Shown here: positions 1-5,125 of the stretch, piece by piece | How the letters are laid out: the number at the start of each line of letters is the position of its first letter | Numbering within the stretch: position 1 is the first letter of the stretch | Source: Cyanobacteriota bacterium | GTDB taxonomy: Bacteria > Cyanobacteriota > Cyanobacteriia > Phormidesmidales > Phormidesmidaceae | Length of the DNA stretch: 5,148 bases | Assembly: GCA_027483425.1 (NCBI GenBank) | Contig: JAIXUR010000245.1 | Coordinates: 1 to 5,148, forward strand | Reading direction: 5' to 3' | Made by a program: the position numbers and the translations under genes | Notes under the pieces: model-generated | What the model saw: the letters and a program-made list of their open reading frames with translations, nothing else | Told to the model about the DNA's origin: nothing | Databases searched by the model: none

Positions 1-112
1 GAGGGGGGTGGGGGCGGTGAGATACCTGATGTCCTGGGCCGTGGGTGGGGGTGGGGGGCTGCGGGGTGAGCGGGGGGTGGGGGGCGGTGACCCACGCTAC
101 GGGGTGGGGGGG
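1..112. repeat. G-rich intergenic tail with G-quadruplex potential and an 18-nt direct repeat
   Basis: This stretch lies just past the stop codon of the EF-G paralogue and consists mostly of G runs on the plus strand. The runs at 43-45, 47-51, 53-58 and 63-66 are separated by 1, 1 and 4 bases, which meets the canonical four-run G-quadruplex pattern; further runs lie at 72-77, 79-84 and 105-112. The block at 3-20 (G6-T-G5-CGGTGA) recurs at 72-90 with one extra G, giving a direct repeat 70 bases apart. On the minus strand, the one transcribed from the EF-G side, the RNA would be C-rich. No convincing stem plus U-run terminator is visible. A Rho-site reading is unlikely because cyanobacteria generally lack Rho. 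The left boundary is the window edge. Confidence 0.6.
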
Positions 113-2146
113 TTAATGGCGATCGCCTTGGGCCTGGGCCAAAATTTGCTCCGTGAGCTTGTCGGGCACCGGTTCGAGGTGGTCGTAGGTCCACTTAAAG
201 AAGCCCACCCCCATGGTCAGCGACCGGAGTTCTAAAATCATGGTCTGCATTTCCGCCTGGGGCAGGTACCCCGTTACCACATCCCAGCCGAGCCAGTCGT
301 TTTTGCCCTGGTAGCCCAGAATTTGGCCGCGTCGGCCAGGGAGTAGCTTCAGCACATTCGAGGTATATAGGCTAGGCACCGAAATTTCGACCAGGGTGAT
401 CGGTTCAAGCAGAGTGGGGCCACAGGCCACCATGCCCTCCTGCATGGCGATGCGAGCCGCCTGCTTAAAGGCATTATCTGAGCTATCGACGCTGTGGTAT
501 GAGCCGTTGGTCAAGGTCACCGCCACATCCACCACCGGGTAGCCCAGGGGGCCCTGGTCGAGGTACTCGCGGACGCCGGTTTCAACGCTGGGAATGTACT
601 GCTTGGGTACCACGCCGCCCACAATGGTGTCACTAAAGATAAAGCCACCGCCGCGCGGTAGGGGTCTGATCGAGAGATACACATCGCCAAACTGACCGTG
701 GCCACCGCTCTGGTGCTTGTAGCGCCCGTGCACGTCCTCCTTGGCCTGGCGAATGGTCTCTTTGTAGGGCACCTGGGGCAGGTGGGTGACCATGGGCAGG
801 TTGTACTTGCGGCGTAGGCGATCGATGGCCAAGGTCAGGTGCACCTCGCCCTGCCCCCACAGAATCACCTCGTGGGTATCGCCGTGCTGCTCCCACCGGA
901 GCGAGGGGTCTTCTTCGAGGAGTTTGGTGAGGGCGGCGCTCAGTTTGACCTCATCGCTACGCTTTTCGGGGGTGATGGCCAGGGCATAGACCGGGTCGAT
1001 GGCCGGAGCCTTGGGTAGCGGCGGCGCGATACCGCCAGCGGTGAGGGTATCGCCGGTTTGGGCACTTTCCAGGCGGGCAATGGCCACAATGCGACCGGCC
1101 TCGGCCTGGCTCAGGCTGGTTTGCTGGGTGCCCATCAGGTCGTAGAGCCCCCCCATGCGGTCGCCGTTCAGACTATCGCCATCTCGCAGCGTGCCGCTCC
1201 AGAGCCGCACCAGAGATAGCTTGCCGCCCTGGGGGGTGTAGTAGGTCTTCAGCACCTGGGCCAGGGTGACGTCGGTGGCGACAATATCTCGCTTTTCGGC
1301 GGTGGTGTGGGGGTCAGGGGTCTCCTTGACCAGGGCATCGAGCAGGGGCCGCACACCGTAGTCGGCCAGGGCCACCCCCAGGAACACGGGCACAATCAGG
1401 TCGGCCCCCAGCTCCATTCTTAAATCGCGGACAATTTCGTCTTCGGGCGGGGCAATATCTTCGAGCAGTTCTTCGAGCAGGTGGTCGTCGTAGTCGGCCA
1501 GGGTTTCGAGCATTTCAGTGCGGGCCGCCTGCTCCTCGGCCTGGAGCGAGGGGGGCAGCGCCACGGGGTCCGCCGGGGCTCCAGGATGGTAGTGGAAAGC
1601 CTGCTCGGTCACCAAGTCAATAAAGCCCACCAGGTCATGGTTTTGGCGAATGGGGTACTGCTGGGCAATGACCGGGCGGGAGGACACCTGGCGCAGGGCG
1701 GCTAGCACCTCCGCAAAGGTGCCGTTGGCGCGATCGAGCTTGTTCAGCCAGATCAGGTGGGGAATTTCCCACTGATCTAAAAATTGCAGCAGGGGCGAGA
1801 GGGTGAGCACTTTGTTGGGGTCGGCTTCGCAGACGACGATCGCCGCATCGACCCCCATCAGGGCATGGTTGGTTTCCTGCTGCAGCTCCACCGAGCCAGG
1901 GCAGTCAAGGAAGGTAAAATAAATGCCGCCGTACTCAGCAGTACTGGCGGCATTTAGGTCTACGGTCATGGCGTGGGTACGGGCCTCGGGGGAGCTATCG
2001 CCAAGGGTGTTGCCCTCATCGACGCTGCCTTTACGGGTAATGGCCCCGGTGACCGATAAAATACTTTCTAGCAGGGTGGTCTTACCGCTGGAATAGGCAC
2101 CTACCAGCGCCACATTGCGCCGGTTTGAAGCAACGTTTTGGATCAT
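113..2146 (-). CDS. Elongation factor G paralogue (EF-G2-like translational GTPase)
   Basis: A cytoplasmic ribosome-binding GTPase of the EF-G family, 677 aa from the chosen ATG, against about 690-700 for canonical EF-G. All five domains are visible: G domain (about 1-275), II (285-372), III (385-465), IV (470-590) and V (595-665). The P-loop is GAYSSGKT at 16-23, the switch I Thr is T61, switch II is DCPGS at 81-85, G4 is NKLD at 135-138, and the G5-like motif is GVA at 257-259. Domain IV keeps the QSGGxGQFG segment and the GSYHSVDSS loop, whose H551 matches the tip histidine needed for translocation in EF-G. The residue after DxPG, normally the catalytic His of translational GTPases, is Ser85. 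This and the divergent P-loop mark it as a secondary paralogue, not the housekeeping fusA, which normally sits with rpsL, rpsG and tuf; none of those is here. The ORF also allows a GTG at 2149, but the ribosome-binding site favours ATG at 2146. A specialised translation or ribosome-associated role is inference. Confidence 0.93.
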   Translation of the reverse strand: MIQNVASNRRNVALVGAYSSGKTTLLESILSVTGAITRKGSVDEGNTLGDSSPEARTHAMTVDLNAASTAEYGGIYFTFLDCPGSVELQQETNHALMGVDAAIVVCEADPNKVLTLSPLLQFLDQWEIPHLIWLNKLDRANGTFAEVLAALRQVSSRPVIAQQYPIRQNHDLVGFIDLVTEQAFHYHPGAPADPVALPPSLQAEEQAARTEMLETLADYDDHLLEELLEDIAPPEDEIVRDLRMELGADLIVPVFLGVALADYGVRPLLDALVKETPDPHTTAEKRDIVATDVTLAQVLKTYYTPQGGKLSLVRLWSGTLRDGDSLNGDRMGGLYDLMGTQQTSLSQAEAGRIVAIARLESAQTGDTLTAGGIAPPLPKAPAIDPVYALAITPEKRSDEVKLSAALTKLLEEDPSLRWEQHGDTHEVILWGQGEVHLTLAIDRLRRKYNLPMVTHLPQVPYKETIRQAKEDVHGRYKHQSGGHGQFGDVYLSIRPLPRGGGFIFSDTIVGGVVPKQYIPSVETGVREYLDQGPLGYPVVDVAVTLTNGSYHSVDSSDNAFKQAARIAMQEGMVACGPTLLEPITLVEISVPSLYTSNVLKLLPGRRGQILGYQGKNDWLGWDVVTGYLPQAEMQTMILELRSLTMGVGFFKWTYDHLEPVPDKLTEQILAQAQGDRH

Positions 2147-2152
2147 CACTAA

Positions 2153-2159
2153 CTCCTTT
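2153..2159 (-). promoter_or_regulatory. Ribosome binding site deciding the EF-G paralogue start
   Basis: The minus strand reads AAAGGAG here. Six bases separate it from the ATG at 2146, but only three from the overlapping in-frame GTG at 2149. Normal Shine-Dalgarno spacing therefore supports the ATG, shortening the longest possible reading frame by one residue. Confidence 0.7.
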
Positions 2160-2177
2160 GGCCAGGCTGGAATGGCC
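2160..2177 (-). other. Small inverted repeat abutting the EF-G ribosome binding site
   Basis: GGCCA and TGGCC (5 bp) flank an 8-base loop and end directly against the AAAGGAG element in the mRNA. A second small stem, GCCC-TTAG-GGGC on the minus strand, lies at about 2188-2199. Either could affect initiation, but both are short enough to arise by chance in GC-rich DNA. No convincing -35/-10 promoter pair was found between here and the nuclease gene. Confidence 0.25.
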
Positions 2178-2282
2178 GGTCGAAAACGCCCCTAAGGGCT
2201 CGACGGGCTTAATTTGAAGTGACTCAGCTGGGTCTTGTTCTTAGGTTAACGCGACCTTAAACCGTTGCTTCACCAGGTTCTA

Positions 2283-2307
2283 GAAAATTCACCTAGGGCG
2301 GCCCTGG
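2283..2307 (-). terminator. Weak candidate terminator after the nuclease gene
   Basis: On the minus strand, CCAGGG and CCCT(A)GG can pair around a CCG loop with one bulged base, followed by TGAATTTTCT. It starts about 20 bases past the nuclease stop codon. The stem is short and the T run has only four residues, so termination here would be partial at best. A second mini-hairpin, CCCCT-CTG-AGGGG, overlaps the stop codon itself (2325-2337) but has no T run. Confidence 0.3.
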
Positions 2308-2328
2308 CGGCAAGCCACGCCACGCCCC

Positions 2329-3114
2329 TCAGAGGGGAATTTCGACAATGTCTGCGATCGCAGGCAGGGCCATCACCCCCTCCAGACCGTAGCGTTCAGA
2401 GGATCGCTGACACCGCACCGCAAAGGGGCAGTGGATGCAATGGCCCTGGGCCAGGTCTACCTTGGGCAGGGCGTTACCCGTGGCTAAGAGGGCGGTGAGG
2501 GTATCGGTGAGCCGTTGCAGATCGGCCTCGGTGCGGCGATGCTGGGCGGCGGTGTAGGAAATGGTAATGCTACTGGGCGGTGTCGGTGGGCCCTGGGCAG
2601 CCGGTGGTGCCACAAACCAGTAGGTCATCGACACCTGCTCGGGCCTGAGGGCGCTGGTCTCTACCAGTAAATAACGGTACAGACGAGTCTGCCACTCCTG
2701 GGCCAACTGGGCGGCGTTGGGGGGGCGTTGGTAGGTTTTCCAATCGATAATTTGGCCGCTGGTGGCCCCCAGGACCAGCAGGTCGTAGATGGCCGTGAGC
2801 CCGTAGCCGTTAAAGACCAGGGTGCGACGGTGCTCACTCTGGCGAAATCCGTCAGGTTGAGGCCCAAACAGCTCGGGGGCCGCCGCCAGCAGGCCGTTGA
2901 CCGCCGTCTCTAGGGCCGGATCTTCCCGCAGCAGATCGGCCATGGGCAGACCCAGATCGCGCTGCTGCATCACCTGGTGAAACTGGGTGCCCCACCGCTG
3001 CCGCTCGAGCATGGCGGGGTCAGTGGGTGCCGTCACATGGTCCAGGTAGGTGTACTGGTAGCGCCGGGGGCAAGTTTCTAGTTGGCGCAGGTGCCCCTGG
3101 GTGAGGGTGAGCAT
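2329..3114 (-). CDS. PD-(D/E)XK nuclease family protein with AddB/Cas4-type Fe-S cysteines
   Basis: A predicted RecB-like DNA nuclease of 261 aa, probably cytoplasmic with no signal peptide or membrane segment. The nuclease core is recognisable in order: GTQFH with H46; E94 in an SEHR context; D111 in AIYDLLV; IIDWKT with D124 and K126; and the QxxxY motif Q142-Y146. Metal-binding His, Asp and Asp/Lys residues in this order are typical of the RecB, AddB and Cas4 branch. Four cysteines frame the core: C15 in the N-terminal CPRRYQYTYLD motif, then C226, C229 and C235 spaced CX2CX5C, the same arrangement that holds a 4Fe-4S cluster in AddB and Cas4. There is no helicase domain, no neighbouring helicase, and no cas gene or repeat array in view, so this is a stand-alone protein. 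ATG 3114 is the only plausible start: no ATG, GTG or TTG lies between it and an in-frame stop at 3136-3138. Its biological role and partner cannot be named; DNA repair or recombination is inference. Confidence 0.88.
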   Translation of the reverse strand: MLTLTQGHLRQLETCPRRYQYTYLDHVTAPTDPAMLERQRWGTQFHQVMQQRDLGLPMADLLREDPALETAVNGLLAAAPELFGPQPDGFRQSEHRRTLVFNGYGLTAIYDLLVLGATSGQIIDWKTYQRPPNAAQLAQEWQTRLYRYLLVETSALRPEQVSMTYWFVAPPAAQGPPTPPSSITISYTAAQHRRTEADLQRLTDTLTALLATGNALPKVDLAQGHCIHCPFAVRCQRSSERYGLEGVMALPAIADIVEIPL

Positions 3115-3115
3115 A

Positions 3116-3136
3116 GGGGGGGGAAAATTAAAAATT
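3116..3136 (-). promoter_or_regulatory. Nuclease gene leader: eight-C tract and T-rich stretch, no Shine-Dalgarno
   Basis: Directly upstream of the nuclease ATG, separated from it by one T, the minus strand carries a run of eight C, preceded by AATTTTTAATTTT. No purine-rich ribosome binding site is present. The same T-rich stretch forms the tail of the hairpin at 3139-3186. Initiation may be leaderless or weak, or may depend on a transcript reading through from hemE. Confidence 0.45.
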
Positions 3137-3138
3137 CA

Positions 3139-3186
3139 AAGTTCAAGGTTTAGGGCGCAAGATCTCGCGCCTTAAACCTTGAACTT
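3139..3186 (-). terminator. 20-bp inverted repeat with T-rich tail, probable hemE terminator
   Basis: The left arm 3139-3158 and right arm 3167-3186 are complementary over 20 bases with one mismatch, which becomes a G-U pair in RNA. They flank the 8-base loop AAGATCTC. Reading the minus strand, the stem starts 33 bases past the hemE stop codon and is followed by TGAATTTTTAATTTT. That fits a factor-independent terminator for hemE. The stem is longer than most terminators and the T run is broken by A residues, so it could instead be a dispersed palindromic repeat of the kind common between cyanobacterial genes, or serve both purposes. Confidence 0.65.
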
Positions 3187-3219
3187 ACCACCACCGGTCC
3201 TGTTCGCCCTTAAATCTCT

Positions 3220-4281
3220 CTACACCGCTGCCAGCAGCTTGTCGATATTTTTAGCGGTCTCAAAGAAGTAGGCGGCGTTGTCTTCGGGGGTGCCGGGCAA
3301 AATGCCGTGGCCCAGGTTGAGAATGTGACCGCGATGACCCGCTTTTTTAATGGTGTCGAAGATGCGATCGCGAATCAGCTCCTTAGAGCCAAACAAAATG
3401 GCCGGGTCGATGTTCCCCTGCACCCCAATGCTGGGGCCGAGGCGACGGCGGGCTTCCGCCATGTCCATGGTCCAATCGACGCTGACAATATCGACCCCAG
3501 ACTCACCCATCAGGTCAAAAATGCCCGCGCTGCCGCTGATGTAGAGAATCAACGGGGTGTCGGGGTGGGTCTGCTTCACCTGCTGCACCACCCGCTGCTG
3601 GTAGGGCAGAGCAAAGGTCCGGTAGTCCATGGGGCTCAGCTGGCCGGCCCAGGAGTCGAAGAGCTGCACAACTTGAGCCCCACAGTCGATCTGGTAGCGC
3701 ACGTAGGTGGCAATATTGTCGGCCAACTTACCCAGCAGGGTGTGCAGCATCGCCGGTTCCGAGAACGCCATGCCCTTGATGTTGGTGTAGTTCTTCGAGG
3801 TTTTGCCCTCCACCGCGTAGGCGGCCAGGGTCCAGGGGGAGCCCACAAAGCCTAGAACCGCCGCATCGTTGCCCACTTCCCGACGCAGGGTTTGCAGAAT
3901 GGTGCGAATGTAGGGCAGCGCCGTTTCGGGATCAAGCTCGTGCACCGCGTCGATCTGGGCCTGGGTGCGCAGGGGCGGAGCAATGATCGGCCCTTGGCTC
4001 TCAACAATGTCGAAGGGTATACCCATGCCCGGCAGCGGTGTCAGAATATCCGAGAACATAATCACCCCATCGGGGCGAAAGGCGCGCCAGGGCTGGAGCG
4101 AAATCTCAATGGCCAGTTCGGCATTCTCAGAGCGATCGCGAAAGGAGGGATACTTGTCGCGCAGATCTCGGTACACCTGCATGTAGCGCCCTGCCTGGCG
4201 CATCATCCACACCGGGGGGCGATCGAGCGCCTCGTGGCGGGCGGCGCGGAGCAATAGAGGTACCTGATTCGCTGCGGTCAT
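3220..4281 (-). CDS. hemE: Uroporphyrinogen decarboxylase
   Basis: A cytoplasmic enzyme that removes the carboxyl groups of the four acetate side chains of uroporphyrinogen III to give coproporphyrinogen III, the branch toward heme, chlorophyll and phycobilins. It needs no cofactor. At 353 aa it has the normal family length and appears complete. Family signature 1 is PVWMMRQAGRYM at 23-34, with R28 and R32 matching the human active-site Arg37 and Arg41. D78 in FSDIL corresponds to human Asp86. Signature 2 is GFVGSPWTLAAY at 144-155, with Y155 matching human Tyr164. H325 in NLGHGILPGTP matches human His339. The start is ATG 4281, preceded by AAAGGTGA with seven bases of spacing. It is transcribed away from the bilin lyase, so the two share an upstream region. 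A tandem 17-bp repeat lies just upstream of its ribosome binding site, and a strong hairpin follows its stop codon. Identification is very secure. Confidence 0.98.
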   Translation of the reverse strand: MTAANQVPLLLRAARHEALDRPPVWMMRQAGRYMQVYRDLRDKYPSFRDRSENAELAIEISLQPWRAFRPDGVIMFSDILTPLPGMGIPFDIVESQGPIIAPPLRTQAQIDAVHELDPETALPYIRTILQTLRREVGNDAAVLGFVGSPWTLAAYAVEGKTSKNYTNIKGMAFSEPAMLHTLLGKLADNIATYVRYQIDCGAQVVQLFDSWAGQLSPMDYRTFALPYQQRVVQQVKQTHPDTPLILYISGSAGIFDLMGESGVDIVSVDWTMDMAEARRRLGPSIGVQGNIDPAILFGSKELIRDRIFDTIKKAGHRGHILNLGHGILPGTPEDNAAYFFETAKNIDKLLAAV

Positions 4282-4288
4282 TGAAGCG

Positions 4289-4296
4289 TCACCTTT
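4289..4296 (-). promoter_or_regulatory. hemE ribosome binding site
   Basis: The minus strand reads AAAGGTGA, ending seven bases before the hemE ATG. This is a good Shine-Dalgarno match with normal spacing, and it supports ATG 4281 as the start. Confidence 0.65.
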
Positions 4297-4299
4297 TAC

Positions 4300-4332
4300 A
4301 AACAGGGTTACAAGATAAACAGGGGTTACAAG
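4300..4332. repeat. Imperfect 17-bp tandem repeat in the hemE leader
   Basis: AAACAGGGTTACAAG (4300-4314) is followed after AT by AAACAGGGGTTACAAG (4317-4332), identical apart from one extra G. The period is 17 bp, close to one and a half helical turns. On the coding strand each unit reads CTTGTAACCC(C)TGTTT. The nearer unit ends four bases before the AAAGGTGA ribosome binding site. Repeated sites here could bind a regulator or shape the 5' untranslated RNA. It might also be a recent local duplication without a role. Confidence 0.6.
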
Positions 4333-4417
4333 GGCAAGGGAATTTTTAAGCGCAATCGCTAGCTTATCACTTGGGATGCTCTCTAATTCTTACGGGAAAA
4401 GGGGTTCAGCACTTTTC

Positions 4418-4429
4418 ATGTTGCAACAT
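4418..4429. promoter_or_regulatory. Perfect 12-bp palindrome, possible operator
   Basis: ATGTTGCAACAT reads the same on both strands. It lies near the middle of the divergent hemE/lyase spacer, about 140 bases from hemE and 165 from the lyase gene. Its position suits a site for a dimeric regulator acting on either gene. It does not match the NtcA, LexA or Fur consensus as I know them, so no regulator is proposed. Confidence 0.35.
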
Positions 4430-4548
4430 TTGTACACAATTAGAGACTATCCCGCTACCGCCAACTAACTGCCACCCCCAGGCATTCCTTCGATCGGCTT
4501 GACCCCACAGTCAGCCAATTTTTCGACCAGAAAAGGGGCACTTCGCCG

Positions 4549-4554
4549 TAGAAT
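4549..4554 (+). promoter_or_regulatory. Candidate -10 element for the bilin lyase gene
   Basis: TAGAAT matches the TATAAT consensus at five of six positions and would place the transcript start near 4561, about 33 bases before the ATG. No good -35 is found at 16-18 bases upstream. The TTGACC at 4499-4504 is too far away to pair with it. Activator-dependent cyanobacterial promoters often lack a -35, so the call is possible but weak. Confidence 0.3.
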
Positions 4555-4593
4555 TAAAACCCGTGACTCGTTGGCAAACCACAGATTACGCCC

Positions 4594-5115
4594 ATGGACA
4601 TTGTGAACTTTTTTGAAACCCTAGCTGGCAAGTGGTTTTCCCAGCGCACCAGCCACAACCTGGCGGAGCAGAGTTCTCAGGCAGGGCAGTCCAATCTGCT
4701 GATTGAGTTTCTGCCCGCCACCGATGGCGACCTGGCCCAGGCCTGCACGCCCCTGGGGCAAGACCCCAGCCAAATTGCCTGTGGTCTGCGCATTCACCAA
4801 GACAGCCAGCTCGATGGCGAGACCCAAAAGATCCAGACTAGTGCCCTCATGGTGATCATGACCCCCAGTGAAGCCGGGGACGGGGTGCTCTTGCAGGCCG
4901 CTGCCGCCGCGCCTGCCCGCCAGGGCCGCTACCGCCTTGACGATGAGGTGCTCACCATTGTGACCCCGACGGAGGCTGGGCAGGTAGAAGAACGCCTGTG
5001 GTTTGTGAACCCCAACCTGCGCATGCGCACCAGCGTGGTCAAAGCTGGAGAAACGGTGCAGGTGACCTCCTTTTGTTCTGAAATTCGCATGGGCGTCACT
5101 AAACCCGCGACCTGA
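4594..5115 (+). CDS. CpcS/CpeS-family phycobiliprotein lyase
   Basis: A predicted 173-aa chromophore lyase that attaches a bilin through a thioether bond to a phycobiliprotein cysteine, classically the conserved Cys-82/84 site, during phycobilisome assembly. The family has a lipocalin-like beta-barrel. Family hallmarks are clear: MDI..FF..LAGKW at the N-terminus, SQRTSH at 16-21 with R18, GRY at 111-113, EERLWFVNPNLR at 132-143, RTS at 145-147 and SFCSEIR at 159-165. ATG 4594 gives the usual N-terminus, and there is no alternative upstream because an in-frame stop lies at 4564-4566. Only a weak ribosome binding site is visible. The central segment where many members have a W-x-G-x-M-x-W motif reads Q69-D-S-Q-L-D-G75 and has no Trp. 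I cannot tell CpcS, CpcU, CpeS and CpeU apart; the missing motif raises the chance of a CpcU-like partner subunit. The divergent hemE links it loosely to tetrapyrrole supply. Confidence 0.9.
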   Translation: MDIVNFFETLAGKWFSQRTSHNLAEQSSQAGQSNLLIEFLPATDGDLAQACTPLGQDPSQIACGLRIHQDSQLDGETQKIQTSALMVIMTPSEAGDGVLLQAAAAAPARQGRYRLDDEVLTIVTPTEAGQVEERLWFVNPNLRMRTSVVKAGETVQVTSFCSEIRMGVTKPAT

Positions 5116-5125
5116 GGATGAGATC

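Larger units (their letters stand above)
4282..4593. promoter_or_regulatory. Divergent intergenic region between hemE and the bilin lyase gene
   Basis: This 312-base region must hold the promoters of both divergent genes. Besides the tandem repeat near hemE it contains the perfect 12-bp palindrome ATGTTGCAACAT (4418-4429). Directly beside that is the inverted pair GAAAAG/CTTTTC (4396-4401 and 4412-4417), and closer to hemE is a small dyad, TAAGC...GCTTA (4347-4366), with AGCG-CAAT-CGCT inside it. It is visibly more AT-rich than the genes. No NtcA-type GTA-N8-TAC site was recognised. I could not settle on a convincing -35/-10 pair for hemE. No tRNA, small RNA gene or credible small ORF was seen. 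Confidence 0.5.

Noticed and set aside
8..235. Plus-strand ORF of 75 codons rich in Gly
   Set aside because: It is translated mostly from G runs and then runs antisense to the end of the EF-G paralogue. It has no recognisable motif.
113..2146. Calling the EF-G gene the housekeeping fusA or a ribosomal protection protein
   Set aside because: The divergent P-loop, the DCPGS switch II and the lack of rpsL, rpsG and tuf neighbours argue against housekeeping fusA. The EF-G-like domain IV with GSYHSVDSS and the absence of resistance-gene context argue against a TetM-type protein.
2329..3114. Assigning the nuclease as Cas4 of a CRISPR system
   Set aside because: The cysteine pattern and nuclease motifs fit Cas4 and AddB alike, but no cas gene or repeat-spacer array is present in the window.
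3307..3855. 182-codon plus-strand ORF inside hemE
   Set aside because: It lies fully antisense to a secure hemE and shows no family features. Long antisense frames are expected in GC-rich coding DNA.
4418..4468. 16-codon ORF (MLQHLYTIRDYPATAN) in the divergent spacer
   Set aside because: It has no ribosome binding site and starts within the palindrome. It is short enough to be chance.
4499..4504. TTGACC as a -35 box for the bilin lyase gene
   Set aside because: No -10-like hexamer lies 16-18 bases downstream, and the TAGAAT at 4549 is far too distant to pair with it.
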